Positions 61,270 to 64,000 of a DNA stretch of 64,000 nucleotides are shown piece by piece. The stretch spans positions 1 to 64,000 of the forward strand of contig CAXXPK010000008.1 of NCBI GenBank assembly GCA_963678075.2, in the 5' to 3' direction. The notes beneath the pieces are model-generated. The model had not been told where the DNA came from and made no database searches. It worked only from the letters and a program-made list of their open reading frames with translations. This DNA is from Oleispirillum sp963678075. Its GTDB lineage: Bacteria > Pseudomonadota > Alphaproteobacteria > Rhodospirillales > Rhodospirillaceae. Numbering within the stretch: the stretch's first letter is position 1; each line of letters starts with the position of its first letter. Made by a program: the position numbers and the translations under genes.

Positions 61270-61944
61270 ATGGATTCCACGATCGGGCTGCCGATGGCGG
61301 CAGCGATGGGCCTCGTCTTCGGCATGGGGCCATGCCTGCTCTCTTGCTTTCCCTATCTCGGCCCGGTGTTTCTGGGGCTTCCCGGCGAAGTCCGCGACGC
61401 CTGGAGGGTCCTTTTGCCGCCATCCCTGGGGCGGCTGATCGCCTATGCCGCGTATGGCGCGACGGCAGGACAGGTCGGCGGCTGGGCGGGACAGGCAATG
61501 GGGCCAGGGACGATGCACGCCATCGGCGGCGTCGCCGCCCTGGCGGTGGGCTGCGGCCTTCTGCTGCGGATACCGTCCCGCCGCTGCCGCCCGGCGGAAC
61601 GGCGCGCCCTGTCCGACGGCGTTCTGCCCGGCGGCCTGTTCCTGCTGGGGGCGACGATGACGCTCTCCCCCTGCGCCCCCTTGGGCGCGGTGATGATCGC
61701 CGCAGCGGCGGGCGGCAGCGCGGCAAGGGGCTGCCTGCTGGGAATCGCCTTCGGCCTTGGCGCGATTCTGGTGCCGACCCTGGTCTTCGGCATCGGCGTC
61801 GCTCATCTGGGCGAACGGCTGCGGACGCAGTTGGGCGCGTGGCGGCGCCCGATCGAGGTCTCAAGCGCCCTGCTGCTGATTGCTTGCGGCGCGTCCGGGC
61901 TGTGGAGCCAGGACCGATCCGGCGACGTGTGGCGGCGACGATGA
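61270..61944 (+). CDS. TauE/SafE- and DsbD-like six-helix membrane protein
   Basis: The 224-residue protein has six predicted helices and two similar halves, with a CLLSCFPYLGP motif near residue 17 and a SPCAPLGAVMI motif near residue 130. These resemble the DsbD/CcdA cysteine-proline motifs and the ArsG/TauE-like permeases. It may move reducing equivalents or small molecules across the inner membrane. It is probably the last gene of the reductase module, now cut off by the IS. Its 3' end overlaps fliJ by 142 bases. Confidence 0.7.
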   Translation: MDSTIGLPMAAAMGLVFGMGPCLLSCFPYLGPVFLGLPGEVRDAWRVLLPPSLGRLIAYAAYGATAGQVGGWAGQAMGPGTMHAIGGVAALAVGCGLLLRIPSRRCRPAERRALSDGVLPGGLFLLGATMTLSPCAPLGAVMIAAAAGGSAARGCLLGIAFGLGAILVPTLVFGIGVAHLGERLRTQLGAWRRPIEVSSALLLIACGASGLWSQDRSGDVWRRR

Positions 61945-62348
61945 TTGATCGCGGCGATTTCGTCCATCGTCACCTGTTCCTTGCGGGAGCGCTCGGCGGC
62001 GGCGCGCAGGTCACGGTTTTTCTGAATCTGCTCGACGGTTTTGAAATCGAGGAAGGCCTCGGCGACCTCGTCGCACCGCGCCGTGATCGCCGCAGCGATC
62101 TGAACCCGCGCCGCCGCCAGCTTCGCCCGTTTTTCCACCGCCGCCTCGGCGAACCGACCGTAGGCCTGCCCCGCCGGTCCGGCCGGATCGGCGGCGGCGA
62201 TGGCCTGCTCGTGACGCAGACCATCCTCCAGAATCCGTTGGCGGCGCATCACCTCGGCCTCTTTCGCCAACAGATCGGCCAACGCCCGGCGTTCTTCGTC
62301 CACCGTCCACTTCTTCAGCCGGATCAGGAAGTGAATATCCTTGGCCAT
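61803..62348 (-). CDS. fliJ: Flagellar export protein FliJ, longer than usual
   Basis: FliJ is the coiled-coil stalk protein of the export ATPase complex. The frame begins MAKDIHFLIRLKKWTVDEER and is helical through about residue 140 (AAAERSRKEQVTMDEIAAINH). The last 40 or so residues run antisense into the TauE-like gene and are arginine- and serine-rich, unlike FliJ. The family length is about 140-150. The original stop may have been lost when the neighbouring module was inserted. It is two bases from fliI. Confidence 0.8.
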   Translation of the reverse strand: MAKDIHFLIRLKKWTVDEERRALADLLAKEAEVMRRQRILEDGLRHEQAIAAADPAGPAGQAYGRFAEAAVEKRAKLAAARVQIAAAITARCDEVAEAFLDFKTVEQIQKNRDLRAAAERSRKEQVTMDEIAAINHRRRHTSPDRSWLHSPDAPQAISSRALETSIGRRHAPNCVRSRSPR

Positions 62349-62350
62349 GG

Positions 62351-63673
62351 TCAGTGCGACAGAATCTGTTCAAGGGTGGCATAGCCGGTGGCCAGGTCGG
62401 TGTGCTCCGTCTTCGCCTGGGCCAAGAACTGCTCCAACCCCGCCTGATAGTGAATCGCCTCGTCCACCTCGGGATTGGAACCCTTGCGATAGGCGCCCAG
62501 GCGAATCAGCTCCGCCATGTCCTCATAGGTCGCCATCAGCCGCCGCGCCCGTCCGACCAGATTGTTTTCCTCGACCGTGTTGCAGGCGGGCATGGTTCGC
62601 GACACGCTTTTCAGAATGTTTGTGGCGGGATAACGCCCACGTTCGGCAATGGCGCGATCCAGAACAATATGACCGTCCAGGATACCGCGCACCGCGTCGG
62701 CGATCGGTTCGTTCATGTCGTCGCCTTCGACCAGCACCGTGAACAGACCGGTAATGCTGCCGTGTCCGACACCGGGACCGGCGCGTTCCAGCAACTTCGG
62801 CAGCTCGGCAAAGACCGATGGGGTATAGCCCTTGCTGGCCGGGGGCTCGCCCGCCGACAGGGTGATTTCGCGCTGCGCCATGGCGAAACGGGTGACACTG
62901 TCCATCAGCACCAGAACGTCCTTGTCGATGTCGCGCAAGTATTCCGCCACCGCCATCGCGGTATAGGCGGCCTGGCGACGCATCAAGGGGCTTTCATCGG
63001 AGGTGGCGCAAACGACGACGCTACGGGCCAGTCCCTCCGGCCCCAGGTCGTCCTCCAGGAATTCGCGGGCCTCACGCCCGCGCTCGCCGACCAGCCCCAT
63101 GACCGTCACGTCCAATTGGGTATGGCGCGCCATCATCGCCATCAGCGACGACTTGCCGACGCCGGAGCCGGAAAAAATCCCCATGCGCTGGCCGCGGCAA
63201 CAGGTCAGGAAGGTATTGAGCGCCCGCACCCCCAGATCGACCTTGCCCTTGACCCGATCGCGCAGATGAGCGGGCGGCGGCTGGGCGCGCACCGGATAGG
63301 CGACATCGCCCTTGGGCAACGGCCCCAGGCCGTCCACCGGCTCGCCGAAGGCATTGATCACCCGCCCCAGCCAGGACGGATGGGGATAAATTACCGGCTG
63401 GGTTTCCGCCACTTCGGCGCGGCACCCCAGCCCCACCCCCTGCAACGCGGTGAACGCCATCAACAACGCGACACCGGAGCGAAACCCCACCACCTCGCAG
63501 GGGACCCGACGCCCCGATCGCGCGATCAGATCGCAGCGATCGCCGACCGACAGCGCGCCATGCGCACCGCCGACTTCGACCAGCATCCCGGAAACGCTGG
63601 TGACGCGGCCGAACACCTCGTGATCGGGCAGGCGTTCGATCTCGTGCAGCATGTTCTGAATCAGAACCGTCAT
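62351..63673 (-). CDS. fliI: Flagellum-specific ATP synthase FliI
   Basis: FliI powers unfolding and loading of flagellar export substrates. The 440-residue protein has Walker A (GSGVGKSSL), the GERGREAREF loop, Walker B VLVLMDSVTRFAMAQRE and the SVSRTMPACN region, all characteristic. The ATG at 63673 gives the family length; in-frame codons upstream lie in the ctrA promoter region. Confidence 0.96.
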   Translation of the reverse strand: MTVLIQNMLHEIERLPDHEVFGRVTSVSGMLVEVGGAHGALSVGDRCDLIARSGRRVPCEVVGFRSGVALLMAFTALQGVGLGCRAEVAETQPVIYPHPSWLGRVINAFGEPVDGLGPLPKGDVAYPVRAQPPPAHLRDRVKGKVDLGVRALNTFLTCCRGQRMGIFSGSGVGKSSLMAMMARHTQLDVTVMGLVGERGREAREFLEDDLGPEGLARSVVVCATSDESPLMRRQAAYTAMAVAEYLRDIDKDVLVLMDSVTRFAMAQREITLSAGEPPASKGYTPSVFAELPKLLERAGPGVGHGSITGLFTVLVEGDDMNEPIADAVRGILDGHIVLDRAIAERGRYPATNILKSVSRTMPACNTVEENNLVGRARRLMATYEDMAELIRLGAYRKGSNPEVDEAIHYQAGLEQFLAQAKTEHTDLATGYATLEQILSH

Positions 63674-63783
63674 CGCGGCTTTCCCAGGCAATCCTTGCAA
63701 ACGACGCAGTCTAGACCCGCGCCCCTTAAGGGCTGGTAAATGCGTTGCGCGCACTTGCGCGACTCGGTATTGTGGATAAGATA

Positions 63784-63797
63784 TTAACCAAGGTTAA
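63784..63797. promoter_or_regulatory. Palindromic TTAACC-type CtrA site upstream of ctrA
   Basis: TTAACC-AA-GGTTAA is a perfect palindrome of CtrA half-sites. It lies 18 bases before the ctrA start and 110 bases before fliI on the other strand, so it could serve autoregulation and the fliI-fliJ promoter. Confidence 0.65.
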
Positions 63798-63815
63798 TTT
63801 CAAGGATCGGACACG

Positions 63816-64000
63816 ATGCGGGTTCTGTTGGTCGAAGACGATCCCCTTCAGGTACGCGCCATCGAAATGATGTTGCGGTCCGAGGCGATGGTGGTGGACA
63901 CCACCGGCCTGGGCGAGGACGGCCTGGAGATCGGGCGCCTGTACGAACACGACATCATCATCCTGGACCTCGGCCTGCCGGACATGGACGGCCTGGACGT
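63816..64000 (+). CDS. ctrA: Cell-cycle response regulator CtrA, cut by the window end
   Basis: CtrA is the alphaproteobacterial master regulator that controls flagellar and cell-cycle genes. The visible 61 residues are the receiver domain start: LLVEDDPLQVRAIEMML with the acidic Glu-Asp-Asp cluster, and IIILDLGLPDMDGLDV with the phosphoacceptor Asp. The DNA-binding half is outside the window. A CtrA site precedes the gene. Confidence 0.9.
   Translation, partial: MRVLLVEDDPLQVRAIEMMLRSEAMVVDTTGLGEDGLEIGRLYEHDIIILDLGLPDMDGLD

Noticed and set aside
62354..63739. Plus-strand frame opposite fliI
   Set aside because: Shadow frame; fliI on the minus strand has all expected motifs.
1..64000. tRNA, rRNA and CRISPR loci
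   Set aside because: No cloverleaf, rRNA or repeat-spacer pattern was seen by eye; a covariance-model scan was not possible.

Overview
The window joins two different alphaproteobacterial genomes. Bases 1 to about 41,670 read as a Hyphomicrobiales (Rhizobiales) core chromosome: birA, rnj, proS, lolC/lolD, dnaE, rpsB, tsf, pyrH, frr, uppS, cdsA, rseP, bamA, lpxD, fabZ, lpxA, lpxB, then gltA, gltX, comEC, lexA, moeA, moaC, trpC/D/G/E and ppiD. Bases from about 41,670 to the end read as a Rhodospirillales-like polar-flagellum cluster: flgE, a FliK-like gene, flhG, flhF, flhA, flbD, motA, fliN, fliH, fliG, fliF, fliJ, fliI and ctrA. The join cuts ppiD and flgE, both inside their coding sequence, with no mobile element or repeat at the breakpoint. 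An assembly chimera is the simplest explanation, so no biology should be inferred across it. This assignment rests on gene content and order; base composition was not computed.

Left part. Genes for information processing and envelope building run mostly on the plus strand up to lpxB, with Rho-independent terminators after tsf and bamA. A 32-codon membrane peptide just before dnaE has a perfect alphaproteobacterial LexA box (GAAC-N7-GAAC) upstream and looks like a SidA-type SOS division inhibitor. lexA itself has two such boxes. LpxI, usually encoded between lpxA and lpxB in this group, is missing. A sugar-acid block (SMP-30 lactonase, KDPGal aldolase, 2-keto-3-deoxygalactonate kinase and a divergent IlvD/Edd dehydratase) sits between comEC and lexA. 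The last 4 kb carries six small indels (trpD, trpG and four in ppiD). Removing each one restores a conserved protein, which suggests low-quality sequence near a contig end.

Right part. Flagellar export, switch and regulatory genes lie head to tail on the minus strand. Between fliF and fliJ is a foreign-looking plus-strand module: a secreted or membrane-anchored protein, a NapH/NosR-like polyferredoxin, a protein of the 2-hydroxyacyl-CoA dehydratase/double-cubane-cluster family, its BadF/BcrA-type ATPase activator, and a TauE/SafE-DsbD-like membrane protein. An 838-bp IS5-family element interrupts the activator's end, and three of the module's genes are frameshifted, while most flanking flagellar genes are intact. 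The gene set suggests a membrane-fed, ATP-driven low-potential reductase that is now decaying. The window ends inside ctrA, which has a palindromic TTAACC-type CtrA site upstream.
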